Assembly: GCA_900471925.1 (NCBI GenBank)
Contig: UCGV01000001.1
Span: forward strand, 221,646-285,645
DNA length: 64,000 nucleotides
Reading direction: 5' to 3'
DNA from: Hyphomicrobiales bacterium
Lineage (GTDB): Bacteria; Pseudomonadota; Alphaproteobacteria; Rhizobiales; Rhizobiaceae
The notes beneath the pieces are model-generated. The model ran no database searches. It had not been told where the DNA came from and was given only the letters and a program-made list of their open reading frames with translations. Positions 1-8,600 of the stretch are shown piece by piece (the stretch's first letter is position 1; each line of letters begins with the position of its first letter). The position numbers were made by a program, and so were the translations under genes.

Positions 1-1002
1 ATACCGGCGCTGATCGGGCCCATCGTCGGGCCGCCGCTCGGTGGCTTCATCGTCACCTATCTCGACTGGCGCTGGATCTTCTACATCAACGTGCCGATCG
101 GCATCATCGGCATGATCTTCGTCTCGATCTATATCGACGAGGTGAAGGGCAAGGCAGCCGGCCCCTTCGATACGATAGGCTTTATTCTCTCGGGGATTTC
201 GCTCGGTTCGTTGCTCTTCGGCTTCGAAATGTCGAGCCATGAGGGGCAGGGCTCCTTCTCGATCTTCCTGATCGCCATCGGCCTGCTCTTCGGCATCGCC
301 TATCTGCGCCATGCCCGCAAGCATCCGGCCCCGATCATGGATTTTTCGCTGATGAAGGTGCCGAGCTTCGGCACCTCGGTCATTGCAGGCTCGCTGACAC
401 GTATCACGCAGGGTGCACAACCCTTCCTGCTGCCGTTGCTCTTCCAGATCGGCTTCGGCCTATCGGCTGCCGCCGCCGGCCAGATCGTCATTTCAACCGC
501 ACTCGGCGCGCTCTTCATGAAGCCGCTGGCGCGCGCTGTCTTCCGCCGCGTCGGTTTCCGCAGGAGCCTGATCATCAACGGCGTTCTCGGAACGATTGGC
601 TACGGGCTCTGCGCCGCTTTCCGGCCGGATTGGCCGATGCCGTTGATCTTTATCGCGCTGGTGCTCAGCGCCTTCTTCATGTCCTTCCAGTTCACGGCCT
701 ATAATACCATCGCCTATGACAATATCGGCCCGGAACGGATGAGCTCGGCTACGAGCTTTTACACCACCTTCCAGCAGCTCATGCTGTCTCTCGGCATCTG
801 CATCGGCGCGCTGGCGCTGCACGGCTCGATGGCCTTCAACAATGTCGAGACGCCGGAACTCGGTGATTTCTCCATTGCCTTCATCGTCGTCACGATCATT
901 TCGATCACCGCCACGTTCTGGAACCTGCGCTTCTCGCCGACCGCCGGCGAGGAGATCAGCGGCTACAAGGCCAAGACAAAAGGCGCCGCAGCCAGGAGCT
1001 GA
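1..1002 (+). CDS. MFS drug-efflux transporter, DHA2 (EmrB/QacA-like), 5' end missing
   Basis: This is the C-terminal 333 residues of a 14-helix major facilitator; the frame is open from base 1, so the true start lies outside the window. The first residues contain GPIVGPPLGG, the antiporter motif C at the end of helix 5, followed by the WRWIFYINVPIG segment typical of DHA2 drug/proton antiporters. Many further hydrophobic segments follow, and the protein ends in a basic tail (GYKAKTKGAAARS). Family knowledge predicts proton-driven export of hydrophobic compounds across the inner membrane; the substrate cannot be read. A membrane-fusion partner or regulator may lie upstream. Confidence 0.9.
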   Translation: MPALIGPIVGPPLGGFIVTYLDWRWIFYINVPIGIIGMIFVSIYIDEVKGKAAGPFDTIGFILSGISLGSLLFGFEMSSHEGQGSFSIFLIAIGLLFGIAYLRHARKHPAPIMDFSLMKVPSFGTSVIAGSLTRITQGAQPFLLPLLFQIGFGLSAAAAGQIVISTALGALFMKPLARAVFRRVGFRRSLIINGVLGTIGYGLCAAFRPDWPMPLIFIALVLSAFFMSFQFTAYNTIAYDNIGPERMSSATSFYTTFQQLMLSLGICIGALALHGSMAFNNVETPELGDFSIAFIVVTIISITATFWNLRFSPTAGEEISGYKAKTKGAAARS

Positions 1003-1017
1003 GGCACCTTCCCGTCT

Positions 1018-1257
1018 TCAGGGACCGACAGGCTCCCGCAGTCGCTTGCGCCACGACGGGCGCCCCTTGCGCTGGTCCGCCTGAAGCCCGTAGGCCATGC
1101 CGTCGTCGAGGCCCTCGAAGGCGCCAAGATCCATGTCCTGCAGCGCCACCTCAACAGCGCTCTCTGGTTCGGTTTGCGATCGCCTGCCAGTGATTGCAAA
1201 CCAGAGATCGCGCCAACTTCGCTGGCGCGTCATTGTCTCAACCATAATCACTGCCAT
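1018..1257 (-). CDS. Small conserved-looking hypothetical protein (79 aa)
   Basis: This short gene lies just downstream of the methyltransferase gene at 1276-2223, in the same direction, with an 18-base gap. A strong GAGGAGG sits before its first ATG, but only 2 bases away, so the ATG at 1245 (MVETMTRQ) may be used instead. The product is charged and soluble, with no signal peptide, Cys motif or membrane segment. Its balanced composition (LQDMDLGAFEGLDDGMAYGL) and the operon-like spacing argue for a real gene rather than a shadow. I do not recognise the family. It converges on the MFS gene, the stops being 15 bases apart. Confidence 0.6.
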   Translation of the reverse strand: MAVIMVETMTRQRSWRDLWFAITGRRSQTEPESAVEVALQDMDLGAFEGLDDGMAYGLQADQRKGRPSWRKRLREPVGP

Positions 1258-1275
1258 TTCCTCCTCGTCGTCTCC

Positions 1276-2223
1276 TCACGCCGCCTGCGGCAGGCACGCC
1301 TCGCAGATCGCCGCAACATGGCGGTGATCGGTGCCGCAGCAGCCGCCGAGCACGCGTACCTGCGGCATGCGGGAAAGCAGGTTGCGATAGCGCTGGCCGA
1401 GGTCGAGGGGGTCGCCGGCGTCCAGCACCTCGCTGTTATCAAGCTGTTCGTGGCTCATCGCCGAGGCATTGGCGCGGATACCGGAAATGCGCTTTGCCCA
1501 AGGACTGCCATGGTCCAGCACATCTTCGAAATGCGTCGGGTGGGCGCAGTTGATCATGTAATAGGCCGGCGATCCGCCGGTTGCCGCGTCCGTCGTCTCG
1601 ATCGCCTCCTGAAGGCTTTGCCCGGTCACCAGCCGACCATCCGTCTCCAGCGTGAAGGAGATGGCACAGGGCATGTTGAGTGCCTTTGCTGCGCGCGCAA
1701 TGCCGATCGCCTCGTCGATGTTGTTCATCGTAAAGGCTGCGACCATATCGGCTTCCGTGCCGGCAAAGGTGTCGATCTGGAAAGAGTGATAATCCTCCGC
1801 CTCATCCGCGCTCATCATGCCGGCCTTGTAACCATCGCCACGCGGGCCGATGGCGCCGCTGATAACGATGGGCAGCTCCGGCCGTTCATAGGCGCGGCGC
1901 AGGCCGATAAGCAGTTCGACGGCTTCCCGGTTTGCTTCCTGCAATGCCTCGGTCGTATAGCCGAGCTTCTGGCCCCAATCGGGATTGGCGCGCCATGTTG
2001 CGGTGTCGAGAAGGAAGCCGGTGCCGTGCCGCCGGGCAATATCCAGGTAGCGGCGATAGTAATTTTTCGTCCGTTCCCGCCCATCCTCCGATGCCAATAA
2101 TACGAAGGAGGCGAAATGCGGAAGATCGATGCCTTCATGGAAGATCATTGTCGTTTCCATGCCGCCATCGCTAATGAAGGTACCGCCACTAAGCTGTGGC
2201 AGCCGATGCCTGTACTTTGCCAT
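1276..2223 (-). CDS. Homocysteine S-methyltransferase family protein
   Basis: The 315-aa product has the homocysteine S-methyltransferase (Pfam S-methyl_trans) barrel. The N-terminal GGMETTMIF matches the family's substrate loop region, and the zinc/thiolate ligands appear as NCAHP near the middle and GGCCGTD near the C-terminus. These enzymes move a methyl group from S-methylmethionine, SAM or betaine-like donors to homocysteine, giving methionine; the donor here is unknown. The start chosen is ATG at 2223, because AGGAGAGG lies 7 bases upstream; an in-frame ATG at 2253 lacks such a site. It probably shares a transcript with the 79-aa gene at 1018-1257. Confidence 0.85.
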   Translation of the reverse strand: MAKYRHRLPQLSGGTFISDGGMETTMIFHEGIDLPHFASFVLLASEDGRERTKNYYRRYLDIARRHGTGFLLDTATWRANPDWGQKLGYTTEALQEANREAVELLIGLRRAYERPELPIVISGAIGPRGDGYKAGMMSADEAEDYHSFQIDTFAGTEADMVAAFTMNNIDEAIGIARAAKALNMPCAISFTLETDGRLVTGQSLQEAIETTDAATGGSPAYYMINCAHPTHFEDVLDHGSPWAKRISGIRANASAMSHEQLDNSEVLDAGDPLDLGQRYRNLLSRMPQVRVLGGCCGTDHRHVAAICEACLPQAA

Positions 2224-2416
2224 TGTGGAACCTCTCCTGTCGTGCCGCCGCAAATGACAGCCGTCGATGATGATGTTCTGACGCTAATTCTGCTGTCAAA
2301 CTAGGCGACTTGCGGTATACTCTAGTTGGTTTCGCATTTTGCGGATTGAAATCAATCCCTTGCATGGGCCGATGTCACCGGGGGCGGAGACAGACCCGAT
2401 CTTGCGGTGCTGAAAA

Positions 2417-2433
2417 CTGTACCGTGGGTACAG
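2417..2433. promoter_or_regulatory. Inverted repeat, probable TetR operator
   Basis: CTGTACC-gtg-GGTACAG is a perfect 7-bp inverted repeat with a 3-base spacer. It ends where the AGGAGG ribosome site of the TetR gene (start 2443) begins. Size and position fit an autoregulatory TetR-family operator. A looser ACTAG/CTAGT pair lies further upstream at 2299-2326 between the divergent genes. Confidence 0.6.
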
Positions 2434-2442
2434 GAGGGGAAC

Positions 2443-3120
2443 ATGCGGAAGGGCGAGGAAACACGCAATCGCATACTCGATGTTGCGGAAGCTGCGGTCT
2501 TGCAGAAGGGTTTCGGCGGTACATCCATCGAGGAACTGATCGTCGAGACGGGTATCACCAAGAGCGGCTTCTTCTATCACTTCAAGGACAAGAACGAGCT
2601 CGCCAAGGCGTTGCTCAACCGCTACATCGAGAATGACGAGCGCATCTACGACGAGATCTTCAGCCGCGCGCGCGATCTGATGGACGATCCGCTGCAATCC
2701 TTCCTGCTTGGGCTGAAGCTGCTTTCCGAATTGCTGTCAGACCTGCCAAACGGCCACCCAGGCTGCCTCGTGGCGACCGTCTGCTATTATGAGCGGTTGT
2801 TCGACCGGGAGATACAGGAGACAAACCGCAATGCGGTGCTCGCCTGGCGCCGGCGCTTCGGCCGCATGTTCCGCGAAATCATGGAGGTTTACTCGCCGCG
2901 CGAACCCGTCGACGTCGATCAACTCGCCGACATGGTCTCCTCGGTGCTGGAAGGCGGCATCGTTCTGTCGAAGACGTTGAAGGAGCCGAATACGCTGGCC
3001 GAGCAGGTGCTGATGATGCGCACTTTCGTGCGCATGCTCTTCTTGCCGGCCATCGAGTCTCCGCTTGTCGCCTTCAGGCATGACCAGACTTACGGCGTGG
3101 CTGACGGGCGACATCTCTAG
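2443..3120 (+). CDS. TetR/AcrR family transcriptional regulator
   Basis: This 225-aa repressor carries an N-terminal helix-turn-helix in TRNRILDVAEAAVLQKGFGG...GITKSGFFYHFKDKNELAKAL (residues about 7-55), the signature of TetR proteins whose recognition helix reads SGFFYHF. The rest is an all-helical ligand/dimer domain. ATG 2443 is chosen over the in-frame start at 2407 because AGGAGG sits 5 bases upstream. The palindrome at 2417-2433 immediately before it suggests autorepression. It is divergent from the homocysteine methyltransferase, which could be its target. Its stop overlaps the stop of the convergent DUF1697 gene. Confidence 0.9.
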   Translation: MRKGEETRNRILDVAEAAVLQKGFGGTSIEELIVETGITKSGFFYHFKDKNELAKALLNRYIENDERIYDEIFSRARDLMDDPLQSFLLGLKLLSELLSDLPNGHPGCLVATVCYYERLFDREIQETNRNAVLAWRRRFGRMFREIMEVYSPREPVDVDQLADMVSSVLEGGIVLSKTLKEPNTLAEQVLMMRTFVRMLFLPAIESPLVAFRHDQTYGVADGRHL

Positions 3121-3644
3121 GCCGTGTCGTCTTCCAACAATGCCGCCATTTCGGCGAGTTTGCGCACGGTGTTGAGGTTTCGAGATGTGCCTGCTTTCAG
3201 CGCCGGCAGCTTGAGCTTCGACCTGCCGGAACCGTTGGGATAATGTACATAAATCTCCCGCCCGGCGAGTTTGGATTCCTCGCCATCCGGCGCCACCATC
3301 TTGTCGAGTGCATCCGAAGGAGCCGCTTCCGGCAGGAAATAGACCAGCAGAAAATTCGGCTTGGCGTCGGGGAAGGGCACGTCGGCAATGATGCCGTCGA
3401 GTTCTTTGCGACTGCGCACCATCACGCCCGGCCGCTTGCCCATCTTTTGTCCGAGAGCCTCGTCAAGCTTTTCCTCGACCGTCTTTTCGGTTTCATCCGA
3501 GCGGAACAGGACGTTGCCGCTCTGAATGTAGGTCTTTACGTCGGTAAAGCCGAGCCCCTCGCAGGTTGCCTTCAATTCCGCCATCGGCAGCGAGCTTGTG
3601 CCGCCGACATTCACGGCGCGGAGCAGGGCGATATAGACGGGCAT
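3117..3644 (-). CDS. DUF1697 family protein
   Basis: The 175-aa product begins MPVYIALLRAVNVGG, the hallmark opening of DUF1697, and continues with the conserved TYIQSGNVLF and basic C-terminal NLNTVRKLAEM. It is predicted to be cytoplasmic with no membrane segment. The biochemical role of this family is not established. The gene lies 16 bases downstream of the S9 peptidase gene in the same direction, so the two may be cotranscribed. Confidence 0.9.
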   Translation of the reverse strand: MPVYIALLRAVNVGGTSSLPMAELKATCEGLGFTDVKTYIQSGNVLFRSDETEKTVEEKLDEALGQKMGKRPGVMVRSRKELDGIIADVPFPDAKPNFLLVYFLPEAAPSDALDKMVAPDGEESKLAGREIYVHYPNGSGRSKLKLPALKAGTSRNLNTVRKLAEMAALLEDDTA

Positions 3645-3660
3645 CGGCTTCTCCGTGGGT

Positions 3661-5769
3661 TTACATCTTGCCCGCTACCTTGATCGCGAACGCATATTCG
3701 AAGGCGATTTCCTCAAGCCGCTGGAAGCGGCCGGAGGCGCCGCCATGGCCGGCATCCATGTTGGTCTTCAGCAGGATCGGTGCCTTGCCCGTGGTCTTGT
3801 CGCGCAGCTTGGAAACCCATTTCGCCGGCTCCCAATAGGTGACACGCGGATCGGTCAGGCCGCCGAGCGCCAGGATCGGCGGATAGGGCTTGGCGCCGAC
3901 ATTGTCATAGGGCGAATAGGCGGCGATCTGCTCGTATTCTTCGCGGCTCTCGATCGGGTTGCCCCATTCCGGCCATTCCGGCGGGGTGAGCGGCAACGTA
4001 TCGTCGAGCATGGTGTTCAGCACGTCGACGAAGGGAACGGCGGCGATGATGCCGGCGAATTTCTCCGGCGCCATGTTGACGACGGCGCCCATCAGCATGC
4101 CGCCGGCCGAACCGCCCTCGGCGATAATGTTCGCGTAAGACGTGAACTTCTCCTGATTCAGATAGTCAGCGGCAGCGATGAAGTCCTTGAAGGTGTTGGT
4201 CTTCTTGTCCATCTTGCCGTCTTCGTACCAGGCAAAGCCCTTGTCCTTGCCGCCGCGGATATGGGCGATGGCATAGACGAAGCCGCGATCGGCAAGCGAC
4301 AGGCAATTGGTGTTGAAGCCGGCCGGAATGGTGATGCCATAGGCGCCGTAACCATAGAGCAGGCAGGGTGCAGACCCGTCGAGCGGTGTGTCCTTGCGGT
4401 AGAGCAGGGTCACCGGCACCTTCTCGCCATCCCAGGCCGGTGCGAAGACGCGGCGGGTCACGTAGTCGTCGGGGTTATGGCCCGAGGGTACCTTCTGCGT
4501 CTTCAGCAGTGTACGCTCGCGCGTGACCATGTTGTAGTCATAGAGCTGTGAAGGCGTCGTCATCGAGGAATAGGAGAAGCGAATGACATCGGTGTCGTAT
4601 TCCGCAGCTCCGGAAAGGCCGAGCGAATAGGCTTCCTCATCGAAGGCGATCGCATGTTCCTCGCCGGTGCGGCGGTCGCGGATCATGATCTGCGGCAGGC
4701 CGTCCTTGCGCTCCAGCCACAGCAGGTGGCGAGCATAGGCCATGTGGCTGATGACGAGCGTGCCTGGCTTGTGCGGCACCACCTCACGCCAGTTTTCCTT
4801 GCCCGGCTTGTCAACCGGCGTTTCCATGATCTTGAAATCCTTGGCGCCGCCGTCATTGGTGAGGATGTAGAAGACATCACCGCCTTCTGTCAGCGAATAT
4901 TCGATGCCTTCCTCGCGCACGGCGACGAGCTTCGGTTCGGCGCTCAAATCCTTGGTGGAGAGCAGCCAGTATTCGCTCGTCTCGTGGTCATGGATATCGA
5001 TATAGATGAAGTCGTCGAGCAGCGAGCCGCCGACGCCCATGAAAAAGCCCGCATCCTCTTCCTCGTAAACAAGGCGATCCTCGCTCTGCGGCGTGCCGAG
5101 AACATGGTGGAAGATCTTCGACGGACGATGATTTTCGTCGAGCGCCGAATAGAGGAAGCTCTTGCCGTCGGGTGCCCAGACCCCACCGCCGCCGGTATTC
5201 TCGATGATGTCGGTCAGGTCTTCGCCGGTCGTCAGGTCGCGTACCCTCAGTGTGAAGAATTCCGAGCCCTTGTCGTCATAGCCCCAGATGCCGCGGCTAT
5301 GGTCGGTGCAATGGTCCAGTCCGGCGAGACGGAAATAGGCTTTGCCGGCGGCTTCCTTGTCGCCGTCGAGCAGGATCGTGCGGATCGCTTCGTCCTGCGC
5401 ATTGCCGTCACGCGGGATGCGGAAATAGCGTGGCTGCTCGCCACCGGTCACGTAGGACGTGCCATAGGCATAGTTCCCGTCCTTCATCGGTACGGAGCTG
5501 TCGTCTTCCTTGATGCGGCCGCGCATCTCGGCAAACAGCGTTTTCTGCAGCGGCTTGGTATCTTCCATCGCCGCGTTCATGTAGCCGTTTTCGGCCTCCA
5601 GATGAGCTCGGATCGCGGGATCGAGGATCGACGGATCCTTGAACATTGCCTGCCAGTTATCGGCCCGCAGCCAGGCGTAGTCGTCGGTGCGCGTAATGCC
5701 ATGCCGCGTGTCGGAAGCGGGTCTCTTTTCGGCGGCGGGCGGGGCGGGCAGGTTCTTGAAAGCGGTCAA
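3661..5769 (-). CDS. ptrB: Prolyl oligopeptidase family (S9A), oligopeptidase B-like
   Basis: The 702-aa serine peptidase has the usual oligopeptidase B size and layout: an N-terminal seven-bladed propeller and a C-terminal alpha/beta-hydrolase domain. The nucleophile is in EGGSAGGMLMG, the acid in GGLTDPRVTYWEPAKW, and the catalytic His in NMDAGHGGASGR. Oligopeptidase B cleaves short peptides after Arg/Lys in the cytoplasm. The start is placed at TTG 5769 (LTAFKNLPAPPAAEKRP): homologues begin at this motif, a GGAG lies 7 bases upstream, and the 41 extra residues of the longer frame are low-complexity and unlike the family. The substrate range is inferred. Confidence 0.88.
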   Translation of the reverse strand: MTAFKNLPAPPAAEKRPASDTRHGITRTDDYAWLRADNWQAMFKDPSILDPAIRAHLEAENGYMNAAMEDTKPLQKTLFAEMRGRIKEDDSSVPMKDGNYAYGTSYVTGGEQPRYFRIPRDGNAQDEAIRTILLDGDKEAAGKAYFRLAGLDHCTDHSRGIWGYDDKGSEFFTLRVRDLTTGEDLTDIIENTGGGGVWAPDGKSFLYSALDENHRPSKIFHHVLGTPQSEDRLVYEEEDAGFFMGVGGSLLDDFIYIDIHDHETSEYWLLSTKDLSAEPKLVAVREEGIEYSLTEGGDVFYILTNDGGAKDFKIMETPVDKPGKENWREVVPHKPGTLVISHMAYARHLLWLERKDGLPQIMIRDRRTGEEHAIAFDEEAYSLGLSGAAEYDTDVIRFSYSSMTTPSQLYDYNMVTRERTLLKTQKVPSGHNPDDYVTRRVFAPAWDGEKVPVTLLYRKDTPLDGSAPCLLYGYGAYGITIPAGFNTNCLSLADRGFVYAIAHIRGGKDKGFAWYEDGKMDKKTNTFKDFIAAADYLNQEKFTSYANIIAEGGSAGGMLMGAVVNMAPEKFAGIIAAVPFVDVLNTMLDDTLPLTPPEWPEWGNPIESREEYEQIAAYSPYDNVGAKPYPPILALGGLTDPRVTYWEPAKWVSKLRDKTTGKAPILLKTNMDAGHGGASGRFQRLEEIAFEYAFAIKVAGKM

Positions 5770-6003
5770 GGAAAGCTCCGTGAAGGGCGATATCGGTGGG
5801 CAAGAGATAGAGGCCCGGCAGGTCTGGATCAAGCGGCAGTGGATGAACCTTCTTGAGACAAAATGGCGGGCGCGATGCCTTGATGTCACCACATTGTTTA
5901 AGAAAGTCCGCTAGCGTCGCGCGAGAATTACACCTGCGGCAGGCCCCGGCAATGCAGTCGGCGTCAATATGAAGAATACATGACAGTAAAAGGTTTCTCC
6001 GTA

Positions 6004-6396
6004 ATGCCGAAACGTATGGTCCTGTTTATGTCGCTCATGGGCCTCGCCGCCTCGTCCGCCTTCGCGGTCGATCCCGCCATAAAGAAGCAGCTCGAAAAGC
6101 TCGATCCCGCCACCCGCCTCGAGCAGAGCTGCGATACCGAAGCCATGAGCCGCATCAACAAGGACGGCACCGGGTTCCGGCCTGACAAGGTGATCGCTTA
6201 CACGTTCAAGGACCCGATCCCGAGCGACGATCGACTGGAAGCGCCCGGCGCGGTCTTCCGCAGCAAGGGCGACTGGTACCACCTGTCCTACACCTGCATC
6301 ACCGGCCCGCAGCACATCAATGTGCGCGACTTGACGTACAAGATCGGTGACAAGGTGCCGAAGGATAAGTGGACCAAATATTATCTCTACGACTGA
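6004..6396 (+). CDS. DUF930 domain protein, secreted
   Basis: The 130-aa product has a signal peptide (PKRMVLFMSLMGLAASSAFA, then VDPAIKK) and the DUF930 pattern IKKQLEKLDPATRLEQSCDTEAM...SYTCITGPQH with two conserved cysteines that could form a disulfide in the periplasm. DUF930 is a Rhizobiales-enriched family of unknown function. Start 6004 has an AAAGG about 10 bases upstream; the in-frame ATG at 5980 would add eight residues. The next gene starts 94 bases downstream in the same direction. Confidence 0.8.
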   Translation: MPKRMVLFMSLMGLAASSAFAVDPAIKKQLEKLDPATRLEQSCDTEAMSRINKDGTGFRPDKVIAYTFKDPIPSDDRLEAPGAVFRSKGDWYHLSYTCITGPQHINVRDLTYKIGDKVPKDKWTKYYLYD

Positions 6397-6490
6397 GCCG
6401 CCGGCGCCGCTGCGGCGGCATCGGGCCACATGGCATGGGTCGAAACGTTGCCTTAAGGTCGGCTAAAATATCAACGATATCTGGTTGTCA

Positions 6491-7273
6491 ATGAACCTTC
6501 TTCATCTTGGCTCCGCGCTGTTTTTTGCCGCCGCTTCATCCGCATTCGCTGCGGAAACGCCTGCCGCTGTACCGGCCCACCCGCCGGTCGCTGCAGGGCC
6601 AAAGCTTGTGGAGCCGCATCTGCATATCGCCCGCTCCAACATTCAGGGCCATGCCCGCATCGCGCTCACCTTCGATGCCTGCATGGGAGAGGCGGATGAA
6701 CGCATTCTCTCCACGCTGGTCAGTCAACGCATTCCGGCGACGATCTTTGTTACCGCCCGCTGGCTAAAGCGCAATCCGAAGGCGGTCGCGGTTTTCCTGC
6801 AGAACCCAGATCTCTTCGAACTGGAAAACCACGGTGAGAAGCATATTCCGGCAATCGACAAGCCGGTACTCGTCTATGGCATCGCATCCGCCGGCTCGCC
6901 TGAGGCCGTCCGCCAGGAAGTCGATGGTGGCGCTGCCGCCATGGTCGCGTCGGGCATTCCAGCGCCTCACTGGTTCCGCGGCTCGACCGCCAAATACGAC
7001 CTCTCCGCCATCGGTCAGATTCGCGCCATGGGCTACCGCATCGCCGGTTATTCGGTGAATGGCGACGGCGGGTCGCTGCTCGGTGCTGCGATTACGGAGA
7101 AACGAATTTCCTCGGCCAAGGACGGCGACGTCGTCATCTCCCACATCAACCAGCCGACCCATGCTGCCGGTGAGGGCGTTGCCAGGGCCCTTGTCGATCT
7201 CAAGGCCAAGGGCACGGATTTCGTGCGCCTGCAGGACGTTGCCGATACCGGCGACGACAAGACGACAGAGTAG
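6491..7273 (+). CDS. Secreted polysaccharide deacetylase (NodB-like) family protein
   Basis: The 260-aa product starts with a signal peptide (MNLLHLGSALFFAAASSAFA) and carries the NodB homology domain: motif 1 as LTFDACMGE, motif 2 as NHGEKH, and later HWFRGS and DVVISHINQP. The family removes acetyl or similar groups from sugar polymers. The second Asp of the classic TFDD motif, a metal ligand, is Ala here, as in the TFDAC-type subgroup, so classical metal-dependent activity should not be assumed. ATG 6491 is preferred; TTG 6485 is possible. A weak GC-rich hairpin (6397-6419) separates it from the DUF930 gene. Confidence 0.85.
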   Translation: MNLLHLGSALFFAAASSAFAAETPAAVPAHPPVAAGPKLVEPHLHIARSNIQGHARIALTFDACMGEADERILSTLVSQRIPATIFVTARWLKRNPKAVAVFLQNPDLFELENHGEKHIPAIDKPVLVYGIASAGSPEAVRQEVDGGAAAMVASGIPAPHWFRGSTAKYDLSAIGQIRAMGYRIAGYSVNGDGGSLLGAAITEKRISSAKDGDVVISHINQPTHAAGEGVARALVDLKAKGTDFVRLQDVADTGDDKTTE

Positions 7274-7282
7274 AGGCAGGCT

Positions 7283-8581
7283 TTATCGCAGTTCGTCCCC
7301 GCTTTGCAGCGGCACTTCCCTGAAATCCCGAAATACCGGCGCATCTCTGTCGAGGGCGAAATCGTCGAACCAGTCGCGATACATCCCGGCGAGCATCGCG
7401 CCGATCATCTGCGCTGCAAGGTAGGAGAAGGTGATGCCGTTGCCGCCGTAGCCATAAGCGGCATAGACGCCATTCATGCCGGGCACCGGGCCTATGAGCG
7501 GCAATCCGTCTGACGTCTCGCCGAATGCACCACACCAGGCATGGTCCACCCGCGTATCTGCCTTTGGCCACAGCCGCTTCAGCTTCTCCCGGATCGTCAT
7601 GATCTTGGACGGCAGCTTGCTGTCGCGCAATTGCGGCTCGACTGTATCGTCATCTTCGCCGCCGGCGATGATGCGATTGTCTGCGGTCGTGCGCAGGTAG
7701 AGGTAGGGGTGGCTGTCTTCCCAGAGCAGCATGCTGTCGCGCCAGAGGTCTTCGGGTTTTTGCGGCACGGTGGCGAGCGCCCAGCTCGAACGTGTACGGT
7801 GCAGTTTCGGCATGTCGAGGCCGGGCATGGAATAGCCGGTCGCCAGCACCACATGCCGCGCCTCTATCACCTGGGGACCGTCGGTCATGACCGTCAGGCG
7901 CCCACCTTCGCTGTGAAGCGCGGTCACCGAGGCGTGGATAAGGTGAGCACCTCGCGAGATGGCGACCTGCAGCAAGGCCCAGGTGAGCAGAAGCGGGTCA
8001 GCCTCGGCCGAACCGGGCGAGAGGATCGCTGCATCGCGGTCGAATTCATATTGGGTTAGGAGATCGGGGTGTTCGAGATAGTGTCCCGGCAGGCCTGCCC
8101 GTCGACGCAGCTGCCGCTCTTCCATCAGTTCGCGCGCACCTTCGTGATTAACGGCGAGGTAAAGGGAGTTGCGCGGGCGGAAATCGCAGGCGATTCCGTG
8201 AGCTGCGACCAGCTTGGCGAGCCCCGCCACACAGGCGCCGCTTCGGCGGTAGATGCCGGCGGCTCGCTCGAAGCCGTAGAGATTTTCCAGTTCGCCAAGC
8301 GTACGGTCGATTTCCCATTGCAGCATGGCCGTGCTCGCTGCGGTACTGCCAAGGCCCGGCTGCTCGCGATCGATGACGATGACGGAGAAGCCTCGTGCCG
8401 TGAGATGTTCGGCGACAAGCGCACCCGTGATGCCGCCGCCGATAATGGCGATGTCGCCCTTGAAGCTCTGCCTCAGCGGTTGATAGGCTGGCAATATGCC
8501 GCTCTTTCCCCAGAGTGGGCAGCCGCTCACCAGCGCGTCGTGGCTCGTTTCGTTGAGTTCGAGATCGGCTGGCATCGGCAT
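7283..8581 (-). CDS. FAD-dependent oxidoreductase, DAO/glycine-oxidase type (amine oxidase-like)
   Basis: The 432-aa protein has the Rossmann FAD signature IAIIGGGITGALVAEHL with the acidic end of strand 2 at VIVID, and ends with the second FAD region GVYAAYGYGGNGITF. The overall arrangement, with PLWG near the N-terminus, resembles the gamma-glutamylputrescine oxidase/PuuB-like branch of the D-amino acid oxidase superfamily. It should oxidise a secondary or primary amine in the cytoplasm, but the substrate is not readable. The AI-2E permease gene lies 19 bases upstream in the same direction; an operon is likely though functionally unexplained. Confidence 0.8.
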   Translation of the reverse strand: MPMPADLELNETSHDALVSGCPLWGKSGILPAYQPLRQSFKGDIAIIGGGITGALVAEHLTARGFSVIVIDREQPGLGSTAASTAMLQWEIDRTLGELENLYGFERAAGIYRRSGACVAGLAKLVAAHGIACDFRPRNSLYLAVNHEGARELMEERQLRRRAGLPGHYLEHPDLLTQYEFDRDAAILSPGSAEADPLLLTWALLQVAISRGAHLIHASVTALHSEGGRLTVMTDGPQVIEARHVVLATGYSMPGLDMPKLHRTRSSWALATVPQKPEDLWRDSMLLWEDSHPYLYLRTTADNRIIAGGEDDDTVEPQLRDSKLPSKIMTIREKLKRLWPKADTRVDHAWCGAFGETSDGLPLIGPVPGMNGVYAAYGYGGNGITFSYLAAQMIGAMLAGMYRDWFDDFALDRDAPVFRDFREVPLQSGDELR

Positions 8582-8600
8582 GTCCTCCGCTCGGTGGTCG

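Noticed and set aside
4654..5856. 400-codon plus-strand ORF opposite the S9 oligopeptidase
   Set aside because: Antisense to a protein with full catalytic motifs; no motif or ribosome site of its own.
6397..6419. GCCGCCG/CGGCGGC hairpin after the DUF930 gene
   Set aside because: Short GC-only stem without T tract; could arise by chance in GC-rich DNA.
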